Shown piece after piece: positions 25,330 through 34,417 of a DNA stretch of 64,000 bases; the stretch's first letter is position 1, and every line of letters starts with the position of its first letter. The DNA comes from JAHIKV01 sp965195225 (GTDB lineage Bacteria; Planctomycetota; Planctomycetia; Pirellulales; Thermoguttaceae), in NCBI GenBank assembly GCA_965195225.1, contig CBDAFL010000057.1, positions 1-64,000 of the forward strand, written 5' to 3'. The notes under the pieces are model-generated. The model was not told the origin of the DNA, did not search any database, and was given only the letters and a program-made list of their open reading frames with translations. The translations under genes were made by a program, and so were the position numbers.

Positions 25330-27462
25330 ATGACCTTCGTCCATTTATCACTCTTGGCCGGGACCGCGCTTGTGGCGCTGCCGATCGTGCTGCATCTGAT
25401 CATGCGGCGTCGGCCGACGCGGCTGGAGTTTCCGGCGCTGAGGTTCATCCAGAAGCGGCACGACGCGAACCGGCGTCGGCTCCGGCTGCGCCACTTGCTG
25501 CTACTGCTGCTCCGGGCGGCGGCGATCGCGCTGCTGGCCTTCGCGCTGGCCCGGCCCAGCGTTAAATTGCCCGGCGCGACCGGCACCCAGGAGGCCCCGG
25601 TGGCCGCGGCGCTGGTCTTCGACGCCGCGCCGCATACGCAATATCGGCACGAGAACCAGACCCGGCTCGAGGCCGCCGGGGACCTTGGCCAGTGGCTGTT
25701 GACGCAATTGCCCGAGCAGAGCGAGATCGCGGTGCTCGATACGCGGTTGGGGTCGGCCGCCGCGTTTTCGCCCGACCGGGGTGCGGCCAAGGATCGGATC
25801 TCGCGGCTGATAAGCGTGGCCAACTCGCGGTCCTTGCCCGAAACACTGGTGGCCGCCGCGAAACTCTTGAAACAGAGCGGCCTGCCGCGGAAAGAGATTT
25901 ACGTCTTTACGGACCTGTCGCGCGGCTCGTGGCCGCTGAAACAGTCCGCCGCGCTGCAAAAACAGATCGAGGCAATTGGCGGCTGCGGCGTGTACGTCGT
26001 GGACGTGGGCGTTGCGGACCCGACCGATTATGGTCTAGGTGAGACGCGGCTATCGGCCGAAGTCCTCTCCAGCAACGGCACGCTGGGGATCGAGAGCGGC
26101 CTTTCGTGCGTCGGCCAGTCCGCCAAACGCGGCGTCGAACTGTATCTGTTGGACGACGACGGCAAACCGCAAAAGCGGAGCGAGCAGAGCGTCGAAGCCG
26201 CGCCGGGAGAGCTACGGCCGGTAGAGTTCCGCATCGGAGGGCTGGAGCCGGGTACGCATCAAGGGTTCTTGCGGATCGTCGGCCAGGATGGACTGGAAGC
26301 GGACGACTCGCGATATTTCACCTTCGAGGTCAAGCCGGCGTGGCGGCTGCTGCTGGCCGCGCCGAAGCCGGCCGAGCGGTACACCCTGTTCCTCGCCGAG
26401 GCGCTGGCCCCGGAAGTTTATCGCCGCCGCGGCGTGGCCCGGTTCGATTGCGACACATGCGACCTGGACTCAGTGGCCGAGCGGCCGTTGGACGATTATG
26501 CCGCCGTATGTCTGTTGGACCCGACACCGCTCAAACCAGTCTTGTGGAAGAAGCTGGCCGATTACGCCGCGGAAGGACACGGCGTGGCGATCTTTCTCGG
26601 CCGCAACGCTTTGCCGCTCGATTCGTTCAACCAACCGCAAGCGCAGGAATTGCTACCGGGCAAATTGCTCCGCCAGGCGCGTCGCCCCGACGGCGAGCTG
26701 CACTTGGCCGCGCGCGATTTCCAGCACCCGATTCTCTCGGTCTTCCGCGGCCGCTCCGGTTCGGTTCCCTGGGAAATGTTCCCGGTGTTCCGCTACTGGG
26801 AACTCGACCAACCGGCAAAAGGCGTGGGCGTAGTGCTGCCGTTCAACGACGGCCGACCGGCGCTGTTGGAACGCACGGTAGGCCGAGGCCGGGCGCTGAC
26901 GATGACCACGCCCGTCTCCGACCGGCCAAATAATAAGCCTTGGAACCTGCTGCCGGTGGGCGAGGCCTGGCCGTTTATGATCCTCGCCAACCGGACGGCC
27001 TCCTACCTGGTCGGCGGCAGCGAGGAGCATTTCAATTACCTCGCCGGCCAGACGGCCGTTATGCAACTTGATCCGGCCCAACAGCGGCGTGGATATCTGC
27101 TGTTCACGCCGGACGGCACGAGCACCACCTATCCGGCCGTGCTCGATCGCCGCGAGTTGCCGATAACCACGACCGATCGGGTGGGCAACTACCGGCTCCT
27201 CTCGGGCGGCGAAGGGCAGGTGGATCTCGGCTTCAGCGTCAATTACGCCCCCAAACAGACGCAACTCGAACGCATCACCGAGGGGGAGTTGTCCGGCGTG
27301 TTCGGTCCGGTAAAGTATCGTCTGGATCGGACCCGCCAGCAGATCGACCGCGACATCAGCGCCGGCCGCGTGGGACGGGAGTTGTTTCCGCCTCTGATCC
27401 TGATTGTCGCGTTGATATTGGCGCTGGAATCGTTTGCTTCAAACCGGTTTTACAAGGAGTGA
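25330..27462 (+). CDS. BatA-like membrane protein with VWA domain
   Basis: A 710-residue protein. The N-terminus is the BatA/aerotolerance regulator domain (TIGR02226 type): FVHLSLLAGTALVALPIVLHLIMRRRP, TRLEFPALRF, then a second membrane helix. A VWA-like region covers about 90-230 (LVFDAAPHTQYRH, with the usual first MIDAS serine pattern weakened). A GATase-like central segment follows, and a last helix near the C-terminus (LFPPLILIVALILALE). It sits third in the moxR operon. The function of the complex in planctomycetes is not established. Related operons contribute to stress tolerance or complex assembly. Confidence 0.85.
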   Translation: MTFVHLSLLAGTALVALPIVLHLIMRRRPTRLEFPALRFIQKRHDANRRRLRLRHLLLLLLRAAAIALLAFALARPSVKLPGATGTQEAPVAAALVFDAAPHTQYRHENQTRLEAAGDLGQWLLTQLPEQSEIAVLDTRLGSAAAFSPDRGAAKDRISRLISVANSRSLPETLVAAAKLLKQSGLPRKEIYVFTDLSRGSWPLKQSAALQKQIEAIGGCGVYVVDVGVADPTDYGLGETRLSAEVLSSNGTLGIESGLSCVGQSAKRGVELYLLDDDGKPQKRSEQSVEAAPGELRPVEFRIGGLEPGTHQGFLRIVGQDGLEADDSRYFTFEVKPAWRLLLAAPKPAERYTLFLAEALAPEVYRRRGVARFDCDTCDLDSVAERPLDDYAAVCLLDPTPLKPVLWKKLADYAAEGHGVAIFLGRNALPLDSFNQPQAQELLPGKLLRQARRPDGELHLAARDFQHPILSVFRGRSGSVPWEMFPVFRYWELDQPAKGVGVVLPFNDGRPALLERTVGRGRALTMTTPVSDRPNNKPWNLLPVGEAWPFMILANRTASYLVGGSEEHFNYLAGQTAVMQLDPAQQRRGYLLFTPDGTSTTYPAVLDRRELPITTTDRVGNYRLLSGGEGQVDLGFSVNYAPKQTQLERITEGELSGVFGPVKYRLDRTRQQIDRDISAGRVGRELFPPLILIVALILALESFASNRFYKE

Positions 27463-27529
27463 GGAGTTTTTAGTTCTCAGTTTTCAGTTTTTAGTTTTCA
27501 AATATCAGATCTTCAATTTGCATTTCCCC
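27463..27529. repeat. AGTTTTC heptamer array between the two VWA genes
   Basis: Seven-base units AGTTTTT, AGTTCTC and AGTTTTC start right behind the stop codon of the BatA-like gene and run to about 27508. They are followed by a short T/C-rich stretch before the next ATG. The low GC content contrasts with the flanking genes. Confidence 0.75.
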
Positions 27530-29788
27530 ATGTTCCGACTTTCCTTCTATCCCGTTTTCGACAGCTACCTGCTGGTGGCGCTGGCCGCGCTGTTGCTGAT
27601 GGGATTGATGTGGTTCGGACCGAGCCGGGAGCGGACGAGCCGACGGCAACGGATGATGCTGGTTCTGCTCCGCGCGGCCGTGATCGCGCTGGCTGCACTG
27701 GCCATGCTCCGGCCGACGCTGATCTACACCCGGACGACGAAACAAGCGGCCACCTTGGTCGTGCTGGCCGACCAGTCGCGGAGCATGTCCGTACCCGACG
27801 CGGTGGGCGGCAAGACCCGCTGGGAGGCTTTGCGCGACACGCTCGGAGACGCCGACGACGAGTTGAGCAATCTGACTCGCGAGTTCGAGTTGAAGGCCTA
27901 CGCCTTTGACGACGAAGTGCATGAGGTGGACGTGGAGCAGGGGCAACTCGATCTGCCGGAGCAGCCCGAGGGACGGCAGACCGCAATCGGGGCATCGTTG
28001 GAGGACGTGTTGCGACGCGAGGCGGGAAAACGGCTCCTCGGCGTGGTGTTGCTCAGCGACGGCGCGCAACGGGCATATGCGCCGCGCGACCTGCCGCCGC
28101 GGACCGCCGCCGTCAGGCTCAAGCACCTCGGCTACCCCTTGTTTACCTTCCCCCTGGGCCAGTCGCGCGGCCTGGGCGACGCACGCGACGTAGCCGTCAA
28201 GGACTTGATCGTCAATCCCAACGTGTTCGTCAAGAACGAATTGGGGATCAGCGGCCAGGTCCGCGTCGATGGTTACGTGGACGTCGATATTCCCGTGCAA
28301 GTGCTGTTCGAGACCGCGCCGGGAAAGATGGAAGTCGTTGCCCAGCAGACGATCCGTGCCGACGCCGACGGCCAGCTACTGCCGATCAGACTTAGCTACG
28401 TTCCCCAAGTGCCGGGCGAGTTCAAGCTCACGCTGGAGGCCACGGGGCAGTCCGGCGAGTTGGTGACCACCAACAATGAGTTGAGCACCTTCGTCAATGT
28501 GCTCCGCGGCGGACTGAACGTGTTGTATCTCGAAGGGGCGCTCAGGGTCGAGCAGAAGTTTATCCGCCGCACACTGGACTCCTCGCCCGACATCAAGGTC
28601 GATTACGTGCGGATCGATACCCGCGACCCGCAAAGCCGGCCGCCGGACCTCGCCGAACGCTTCACCCCGGGCAAGTACGACGTGTACATCATCGGCGACC
28701 TGGATTCGACCGCCTTCAAGGGCCGGGAATTGGCCGACCTGACCGAGTGCGTCAACCGCGGGGCGGGCCTGATTATGCTCGGCGGGTTCCAAACCTTCGG
28801 ACCCGGCGGTTACGGAAACACACCGCTGGCCAAGGTGCTGCCGGTGGGAATGGATCGGCTCGAACGCCAGCGGCCCGAAGAGCCGGTCCGCGGCGACCTG
28901 CACTGGCCAGGACCGCTACAGATGCAACCCACGCCGCTGGGGATGATGCACTTCACGATGACGTTGGCGGGCAGCCGGCGCGAAAACTCGTCGCTCTGGG
29001 CAAAGCTGCCGCCGCTCGAAGGGGCCAACCGATTCCACGACCTCGCGCCGGGCGCGATCGTGTTGGCCGAATCGGCCGAGGATAAACCTCTGCTGGTCGC
29101 GCACAACTTCGGCGGCGGACGGGTGGTGGCCTTCGCCGGAGATTCCACCTGGCGATGGCGGATGCACGGCTACGAGTCGGCACATAAGCGGTTCTGGCGG
29201 CAGATGATCCTCTGGCTGGCACGGAAAGACCAGACGCGGGAAAGAAGGGTTTGGATCAGCCTGGCTCAGCGCCGCTTCGCGCCGTTGCAGCGGGTGGAGT
29301 TTGCCGCGGGCACGAACTCGCCGACCGGAGATCCGATCGCCGATGCCGAATACAAGGCCGTGGTCATCATGCCGGACGGTACGCGGCAACCCTTGTCGTT
29401 GGTCCGCGAAAACGAGCGTATGTCCGGCTCGTTCCGCGACACTAGCTCCGCCGGCGACTACTCGATCGAGATCACCGCGACACAGCAGGGTCAACCGTTG
29501 GGCGCCGCCCGGGCGCGGTTCCTCGTCTTCCGACAAGACCTCGAACTGGACAACGCCTCGGCCGACGCCGACACACTAAAGAGCATCGCCCGCATCAGCG
29601 GCGGCAAATTGCTGGTGTCCCCCAAACAGTTGCGTGAGTTGATCCGCAGTCTGACCGAGGACACTAAACACCTGGAAGTGCGTCAAGAGACGAAAAAGAC
29701 GTTCTGGGATACCTGGGCGTTTTTCTTGACCGTGGTTGGTCTGCTGGGGTTGGAGTGGTATCTCCGCAAGCGGTGGGGGTTGGTGTAG
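27530..29788 (+). CDS. VWA and GATase-like membrane protein
   Basis: A 752-residue membrane protein, last of the moxR operon. Two N-terminal helices (about 10-28, 44-62) precede a VWA domain (about 75-240) with an intact D-x-S-x-S MIDAS (ADQSRSMSV) and GVVLLSDGAQ. The middle (about 330-480) is a GATase-like fold (GLIMLGGFQTFGPGGY). The C-terminus has a last helix (WAFFLTVVGLLGLEWYLRKRWG). This layout is common to planctomycete proteins that accompany MoxR/DUF58. The intact MIDAS suggests a metal-dependent interaction with partners. The start at 27530 is chosen from the family. The frame continues upstream through the repeat. Confidence 0.85.
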   Translation: MFRLSFYPVFDSYLLVALAALLLMGLMWFGPSRERTSRRQRMMLVLLRAAVIALAALAMLRPTLIYTRTTKQAATLVVLADQSRSMSVPDAVGGKTRWEALRDTLGDADDELSNLTREFELKAYAFDDEVHEVDVEQGQLDLPEQPEGRQTAIGASLEDVLRREAGKRLLGVVLLSDGAQRAYAPRDLPPRTAAVRLKHLGYPLFTFPLGQSRGLGDARDVAVKDLIVNPNVFVKNELGISGQVRVDGYVDVDIPVQVLFETAPGKMEVVAQQTIRADADGQLLPIRLSYVPQVPGEFKLTLEATGQSGELVTTNNELSTFVNVLRGGLNVLYLEGALRVEQKFIRRTLDSSPDIKVDYVRIDTRDPQSRPPDLAERFTPGKYDVYIIGDLDSTAFKGRELADLTECVNRGAGLIMLGGFQTFGPGGYGNTPLAKVLPVGMDRLERQRPEEPVRGDLHWPGPLQMQPTPLGMMHFTMTLAGSRRENSSLWAKLPPLEGANRFHDLAPGAIVLAESAEDKPLLVAHNFGGGRVVAFAGDSTWRWRMHGYESAHKRFWRQMILWLARKDQTRERRVWISLAQRRFAPLQRVEFAAGTNSPTGDPIADAEYKAVVIMPDGTRQPLSLVRENERMSGSFRDTSSAGDYSIEITATQQGQPLGAARARFLVFRQDLELDNASADADTLKSIARISGGKLLVSPKQLRELIRSLTEDTKHLEVRQETKKTFWDTWAFFLTVVGLLGLEWYLRKRWGLV

Positions 29789-29815
29789 GACAGGTTGCCA
29801 ACCTGTCCCACGCTG
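29785..29815. repeat. Short palindrome after the VWA gene
   Basis: GTAGGACAGGTTGCCAACCTGTCCCAC is a compact hairpin overlapping the stop codon of the VWA gene. It could end the operon transcript. Confidence 0.5.
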
Positions 29816-29931
29816 TAGAAGCTGCCCTTGTTCCACTCCCGGGATTTCGGTACATTCCATTGCTTCCTGATGTCGGCTCCTTCTGTCGGGGGGCGGGAAC
29901 ATGGACTCATCCCCGGAAAGGAATCCACGAC

Positions 29932-31026
29932 ATGCAAGCTACCCTTGCTGAGCTTGCCGCCTTGGTCGGCGGGGAGACCTTCGGCGACGACCAGTTGGCG
30001 ATAGCAGGCGCGGCCGTGATTCGGGACGCGGAGCCTGGGCAAATCACGCTGGTCGATCAAGCCGAGAAGGGGCACCTCCTGGAAAGTTGCCGTGCCTCGG
30101 CCGTCGTGGCCCCCCGAGGATACGCGCCCGACGGGACATCGGCCATCCAGGTCGACGACGTACATCAGGCGTTCTCGACGATCGTGCGATATTTCGCGCC
30201 GCCGCGTCGGATGCCGCGCGTGGGAATCAGCCCGCAAGCAGCGATCGACCCCACCGCCCGGCTCGGCGAGAACGTCGATGTCCATCCGTTCGCCACCATC
30301 GGCGCGGACGTGACGATCGGCGCCGGCTCGACGATCCATTCCGGTGTCCGCGTCATGGCCGGCTCGCAAATCGGCGAAGGAACGACCATTTTCCCCAACG
30401 CCGTGCTATACGAAAACACTATCGTCGGTCCGCGCTGTCTGATCCACGCCAACGCCGTGCTGGGTGCGTACGGTTTCGGCTACGGATTCGTCGACGGCCG
30501 GCACGTTTTGTCTGCCCAGTTGGGCAACGTCGTGCTGGGGGCCGACGTGGAGATCGGCGCCTGCTCGACGATCGACCGCGGCACCTACGGCCCGACCTCC
30601 ATCGGCGATGGGACGAAGATCGACAATCAGGTGATGGTTGCCCACAACTGCCGCGTCGGACGCCACAACATGCTCTGCTCGCAGGTCGGCATAGCCGGCA
30701 GCACGACCACCGGCGACTACGTGACGATGGCCGGGCAGGTAGGCGTTCGCGACCACGTCCACATCGGCGAGCGGGTCGTGCTCGGCGCAATGGCCGGTGT
30801 GACCAACGACGTGCCCGACGGCGCGCGGATGATCGGCATCCCCGCCACGCCCGAACGAGAGCAAAAGATCAAGCAGGCGGCACTCAGCAAGCTGCCCGAG
30901 ATGCGCCGCCAGTTGAAACAACTGCAACGCACGGTCGATACGCTACAGAAGGAACCGCCAGCGCCGGGCAACCTGACGCTCAAATCCGACGACGGAGACC
31001 CCGACGGACAACGGGCGGTGGCGTAA
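29932..31026 (+). CDS. lpxD: UDP-3-O-acylglucosamine N-acyltransferase
   Basis: A 364-residue LpxD, adding the N-linked acyl chain to UDP-3-O-acylglucosamine in lipid A synthesis. It has an N-terminal uridine-binding domain (1-95). A left-handed beta-helix of hexapeptide repeats follows (about 100-320; for example IGAGSTIHSGV, IGEGTTIFPNA), with the catalytic histidine in VMVAHNC (H238). The C-terminus has a coiled helical tail (LPEMRRQLKQLQ). The start at 29932 has GGAAAGGA a few bases upstream and fits the family. The upstream open frame does not. It is followed by a heptamer array, an unknown gene and lpxI. Confidence 0.93.
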   Translation: MQATLAELAALVGGETFGDDQLAIAGAAVIRDAEPGQITLVDQAEKGHLLESCRASAVVAPRGYAPDGTSAIQVDDVHQAFSTIVRYFAPPRRMPRVGISPQAAIDPTARLGENVDVHPFATIGADVTIGAGSTIHSGVRVMAGSQIGEGTTIFPNAVLYENTIVGPRCLIHANAVLGAYGFGYGFVDGRHVLSAQLGNVVLGADVEIGACSTIDRGTYGPTSIGDGTKIDNQVMVAHNCRVGRHNMLCSQVGIAGSTTTGDYVTMAGQVGVRDHVHIGERVVLGAMAGVTNDVPDGARMIGIPATPEREQKIKQAALSKLPEMRRQLKQLQRTVDTLQKEPPAPGNLTLKSDDGDPDGQRAVA

Positions 31027-31027
31027 A

Positions 31028-31195
31028 GTAGTGGATAGTGGGTAGTGGATAGTGGGTAGTAAAAAACACCCCGCGACTGCGGTCGCGGGGGGAAGCGGCC
31101 GCTTGCGGCTTCGTAAAGAGTACGGAGTGCGAAGTGGTTGTTACTCCGTACTCATTACTCCGAACTTTGTACTCATTACTCCGTACTCGGTACTG
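31028..31195. repeat. Heptamer arrays and a GC-rich palindrome after lpxD
   Basis: AGTGGAT / AGTGGGT units (31028-31060) are followed by a 45-bp element, ACCCCGCGACTGCGGTCGCG... to GGCCGCTTGCGGCTT (about 31067-31112). Then come GAGTACGGAGTGCGAAGT (31118-31135) and its inverted ACTCCGT / ACTCATT units (31141-31195). The 45-bp element returns inverted at about 32163-32212, so the gene between is bracketed. Confidence 0.8.
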
Positions 31196-31227
31196 ATTCC
31201 TCTGACCACCGACCTCTTTCTTCCCTC

Positions 31228-32145
31228 ATGTTTGTCCCCTCCGAAAAACGTCGCATCGGCATTTTCGTCCGATTCGCCTGTCGCGCGTCGATCGCTGCGA
31301 TGATCTTGGCGTTTTCCGCTTCCCTGTTCGCGGCGGAAAAGCCAGCGGCGAAGACTGATCCGCTTCTGGCCGATCTTACACTTAGCGCAAAGGCGGAATG
31401 GCAATTGCAAAACGGATCGCCACAACCGCCCTATCTCGACATCAACATCGAAGTGCAGGGCAAGGCGGCAGAAACCACGAGCGCCTATGGAGAAATTGCC
31501 GTCGAATCGGCCGTAGACGAGTCGGGCAATCGGCTCGATTTCCTCAGCGGTGCATTGGGAATGCAAAGTATGTTTCGTACCCCTCGGGAAAAGCATTTTT
31601 GCGTGACGCTGGGCCTGCTCGCTTCTCCCTCGCTACGAAAAATTCGTGAATTGCGAGGCACGATGTCTCTACAAACTGGCGGCCGTTGTGAGATTGTCGC
31701 CGTCAAAGACCTACTTAAACAAGTCAGCAACAAAGATATCCCAATCGACGATGCGACCTTGAAGGCACTGGGAATCGTCGTCAAGGTGGAACACCAGCGA
31801 AACATTAGCCCAGATTATGGCGGCGTTGAGTCCCTGAACGTCGACTTTCGATGGAAACACATCCCGGTCATTCTCTGCGAAATTTTTGACGAAGATGGCG
31901 AGTTGCTCCCAAGCGATAACTGCTCGATTTCCAGTGCCGAATGGGATCCATGTTGGGTGAGTTGGCGGCGTGTGTTCAAGATTCCCGTTCCGCAAACAGC
32001 CCAATTGCGGTTGGTTGTCCACAAGGACAGCCGCAAGATTCGTGTGCCGTTCGCGCTGAAGGACATCAAGGTTCCGCCGGTGCCCGACGAGCAAGACGGC
32101 GCCGCGGGCTTCTGCGTTCCCGTTCCAATGGAGGAAAAGAAGTAA
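31228..32145 (+). CDS. Secreted protein of unknown function
   Basis: A 305-residue protein with a likely signal peptide (hydrophobic stretch about 21-35, ending SLFAA). The mature part is beta-rich, and I recognise no family. Its start is a near-copy of the lpxI start: MFVPSEKRRIGIF here against MSVPSEKRRVGIL there, with 29 of the first 36 bases identical. This suggests the gene was fused to a duplicated lpxI 5' end. It is bracketed by an inverted 45-bp element and heptamer arrays. Confidence 0.7.
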   Translation: MFVPSEKRRIGIFVRFACRASIAAMILAFSASLFAAEKPAAKTDPLLADLTLSAKAEWQLQNGSPQPPYLDINIEVQGKAAETTSAYGEIAVESAVDESGNRLDFLSGALGMQSMFRTPREKHFCVTLGLLASPSLRKIRELRGTMSLQTGGRCEIVAVKDLLKQVSNKDIPIDDATLKALGIVVKVEHQRNISPDYGGVESLNVDFRWKHIPVILCEIFDEDGELLPSDNCSISSAEWDPCWVSWRRVFKIPVPQTAQLRLVVHKDSRKIRVPFALKDIKVPPVPDEQDGAAGFCVPVPMEEKK

Positions 32146-32162
32146 GTCGGCGATTCCCGCTA

Positions 32163-32237
32163 AGCCGCAAGCGGCCGTATTCCCCCGCAACCGCAGTCGC
32201 AGGGCGTTTTTTCACTACCCACTGGCCACTGACCACC
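32163..32237. repeat. Inverted copy of the 45-bp element plus a heptamer array before lpxI
   Basis: AAGCCGCAAGCGGCCGTATT... to AGGGCGTTTTTT (about 32162-32212) is the inverted, diverged copy of 31067-31112. It is followed by CACTACC, CACTGGC, CACTGAC units ending at the base before the lpxI ATG. Confidence 0.78.
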
Positions 32238-33113
32238 ATGTCCGTCCCGTCTGAAAAACGCCGCGTCGGCATACTTGCCGGTTGGGGGCAATACCCGCTG
32301 GTGATCGCCAAGGCCCTGCGCCGCCAGGGATGCGAAGTCTATTGCCTGGGCACTATCGGCCACGCCGATCCCGCGCTGGCCGGCGTGTGCGATGATTTCC
32401 GCTGGCTCGGGCTGGCCAAGTTCGGCGCCGCCATCCGCTACTTTCAACGTCACGACGTGACGGAAGTGATGATGGTGGGCAAGATATTCAAGGTCCGGCT
32501 CTTCCAGCGTTGGAGTTGGCTGAGACACCTGCCCGACCTGCGCACGATCCGCATGTTCCTGCCCCATTTCTGGACCCGGAAGAAGGACTGCCGCGACGAC
32601 ACGCTGCTCAGCGCGATCATCGACGAGTTCGCCTCCGAGGGAATCCGCTTCGCCCCGGCGACCGACTACGCGCCGGAGCTTCTTGTCGAAGAGGGCCAAC
32701 TCACCCGCCGCGGCCCGACCGACTGGCAACGGAAAGACATCGCCTTCGGCTGGCGTTTGGCCAAGGAGATGGGCCGGCTGGACGTCGGCCAATCCGTGGC
32801 CGTGAAGGACCAGGCCGCCTTGGCGGTCGAGGCGGTCGAGGGGACCGACGAGTGCATCCGCCGCGCCGGCCAGCTCTGTCCCGCCGGCGGTTTCACCGTG
32901 GTCAAGGTGGCCAAGCCCCGGCAGGACATGCGTTTCGACGTGCCCACGATCGGAATGCTCACTCTGGAAACACTCCGCGCCGTCGGCGGCAAAGTTCTGG
33001 CCGTCGAAGCCGGCCGGACCGTCTTTCTCGATCAATCCGCCGTGATCGACTACGCCGACCGCCACGGTCTGGTGGTCGTCGCCCTGTCCGATCCCTCGGA
33101 CGATCTATCGTAG
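32238..33113 (+). CDS. lpxI: UDP-2,3-diacylglucosamine pyrophosphatase
   Basis: A 291-residue LpxI, which cleaves UDP-2,3-diacylglucosamine to lipid X and UMP in the LpxH-less lipid A route. Family segments are clear: VGILAGWGQYPLVIAKALRR at the start, KIFKVRLFQ, KKDCRDDTLLSAIIDEFASEG, DIAFGWRLAKEMGRLDVGQS, and the C-terminal domain with KVAKPRQDMRFDVPTIG and VEAGRTVFLD. The start at 32238 fits the family, although the frame is open further upstream. Together with lpxD close by, it forms part of a lipid A gene group. Confidence 0.92.
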   Translation: MSVPSEKRRVGILAGWGQYPLVIAKALRRQGCEVYCLGTIGHADPALAGVCDDFRWLGLAKFGAAIRYFQRHDVTEVMMVGKIFKVRLFQRWSWLRHLPDLRTIRMFLPHFWTRKKDCRDDTLLSAIIDEFASEGIRFAPATDYAPELLVEEGQLTRRGPTDWQRKDIAFGWRLAKEMGRLDVGQSVAVKDQAALAVEAVEGTDECIRRAGQLCPAGGFTVVKVAKPRQDMRFDVPTIGMLTLETLRAVGGKVLAVEAGRTVFLDQSAVIDYADRHGLVVVALSDPSDDLS

Positions 33114-33192
33114 TGTGCGTCCGCGACGCACCAAATCCTTCGCATTGATACAGCAACGTCAATCAAGGTTCCAGAATTCTTTTCCCCCTCGT

Positions 33193-34401
33193 TTAGGAAT
33201 AGAAACCGAACTCATAGGCCGCATCAAAGAGAGCGACAACATTCTCCGGCGGAACATCCGCTTGAATATTGTGGACGTTGTTGAACACGTAGCCACCGCT
33301 GGGCTTCCACGCTTTGAGATTGCGGCGCACGTGTTCGCGGATTGTTTCCGGCGCGGCCGTGGGAAGAACGTGTTGGGCATTGATGGCCCCGCCCCAAAAG
33401 ACCAGCCGGTCGCCGAACGCCGACTTCAACGCCAAAGGGTCCATGTCTTTCGCGCTCACCTGCACGGGGTTGAGTATATCTACGCCGTTGTCGAGCAGGT
33501 CGGGTATGTAGGCGATACACGAGCCGCAAGTGTGATACCAAATCTTCGCTTGGGTCCGCGAGCGAATGTATTGCGCCAGCCGTTTTTGCCGCGGCTTGAC
33601 GAGCGTGCGGTAGATTTCCGGACGGAACAGTGGACCGTTTTGCCCGGCCAGATCGTCGCCGATCATAATCACGTCGACCAGATCGCCTACCTCGTCGAGA
33701 AACAGACGGAACCAATCGAGCCAGAATTTGAGCGTCTGATCGAGCAGGGCACCGCAAAAGTCCGGATCGGTCAGAAGGTCCATGAACCACCGCTCCAGGC
33801 CACGCATGTACCAGCAAGTTTCGTAAACTACGCCCGAAATGCCGCTTACCACGGCGCAGGGCGTTTCCTTCCGCAACGCCAAGGCCCGTTCACGCAACCC
33901 ATCAAACCGACTGGGATCATCGCCCTTGGGAAATGGGTAGTCGGCGAGATCGTCAATGGTTGCCTCGGCCAAGGGATGGTGGGAAACGTCCATGTAGTAG
34001 GGGTGGTCGTCGGGCATGGACCAGACGACGCCGAACTCGTCGCGGAGGTCGTGCCACAGCCGCCCGTCGCGCTCATTCTGCTCGATGCTGCCGCGAAAGC
34101 TGTCCGCTGCCTTGGCGGCGATGTAACGAGTATCGACGTGGAACCGCTCGAGCACCTTCTCGCACGGTTGGGCGAGTTGCTGCACGGCGTCCATGATGAT
34201 AATCTGGTCCTCAATGCCCAGGTGCTTCAGTAGGGCCTCGTAAGCTAACTTATGGATGCCTGTTTGGTTGCCTCCCAGGTCTATCGGCACGCGATCGGGT
34301 ATCTGGTGGTTCAATGCGGCCAACATCCGCTCCCGGGATGTCATGGTTTCCTTGCGGGAATTGGGTGTGTCGGAAGGCTTTACGGACCGTGGAACTCTCA
34401 T
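33193..34401 (-). CDS. URO-D superfamily protein in the rhamnose operon
   Basis: A 402-residue protein of the uroporphyrinogen decarboxylase / MtaA-like superfamily (TIM barrel). Its opening TSRERMLAALNHQIPDRVP is typical. It keeps a possible metal site in WYHTCGSC (the H-x-C of MtaA-type methyltransferases), and NVHNIQAD stands where such enzymes have a distal Cys. Heme synthesis is unlikely. A C1 transfer or sugar-related role is more plausible. I start at 34401 because AGGAGG lies about ten bases upstream. It is the last gene of rhaA-rhaT-this gene, with a 16-base gap from rhaT. Confidence 0.78.
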   Translation of the reverse strand: MRVPRSVKPSDTPNSRKETMTSRERMLAALNHQIPDRVPIDLGGNQTGIHKLAYEALLKHLGIEDQIIIMDAVQQLAQPCEKVLERFHVDTRYIAAKAADSFRGSIEQNERDGRLWHDLRDEFGVVWSMPDDHPYYMDVSHHPLAEATIDDLADYPFPKGDDPSRFDGLRERALALRKETPCAVVSGISGVVYETCWYMRGLERWFMDLLTDPDFCGALLDQTLKFWLDWFRLFLDEVGDLVDVIMIGDDLAGQNGPLFRPEIYRTLVKPRQKRLAQYIRSRTQAKIWYHTCGSCIAYIPDLLDNGVDILNPVQVSAKDMDPLALKSAFGDRLVFWGGAINAQHVLPTAAPETIREHVRRNLKAWKPSGGYVFNNVHNIQADVPPENVVALFDAAYEFGFYS

Positions 34402-34417
34402 GGCATTTTTCCTCCTG

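Noticed and set aside
33115..34233. Plus-strand open frame opposite the URO-D gene
   Set aside because: No domain is recognisable, whereas the minus strand encodes a clear family member with a good ribosome binding site.
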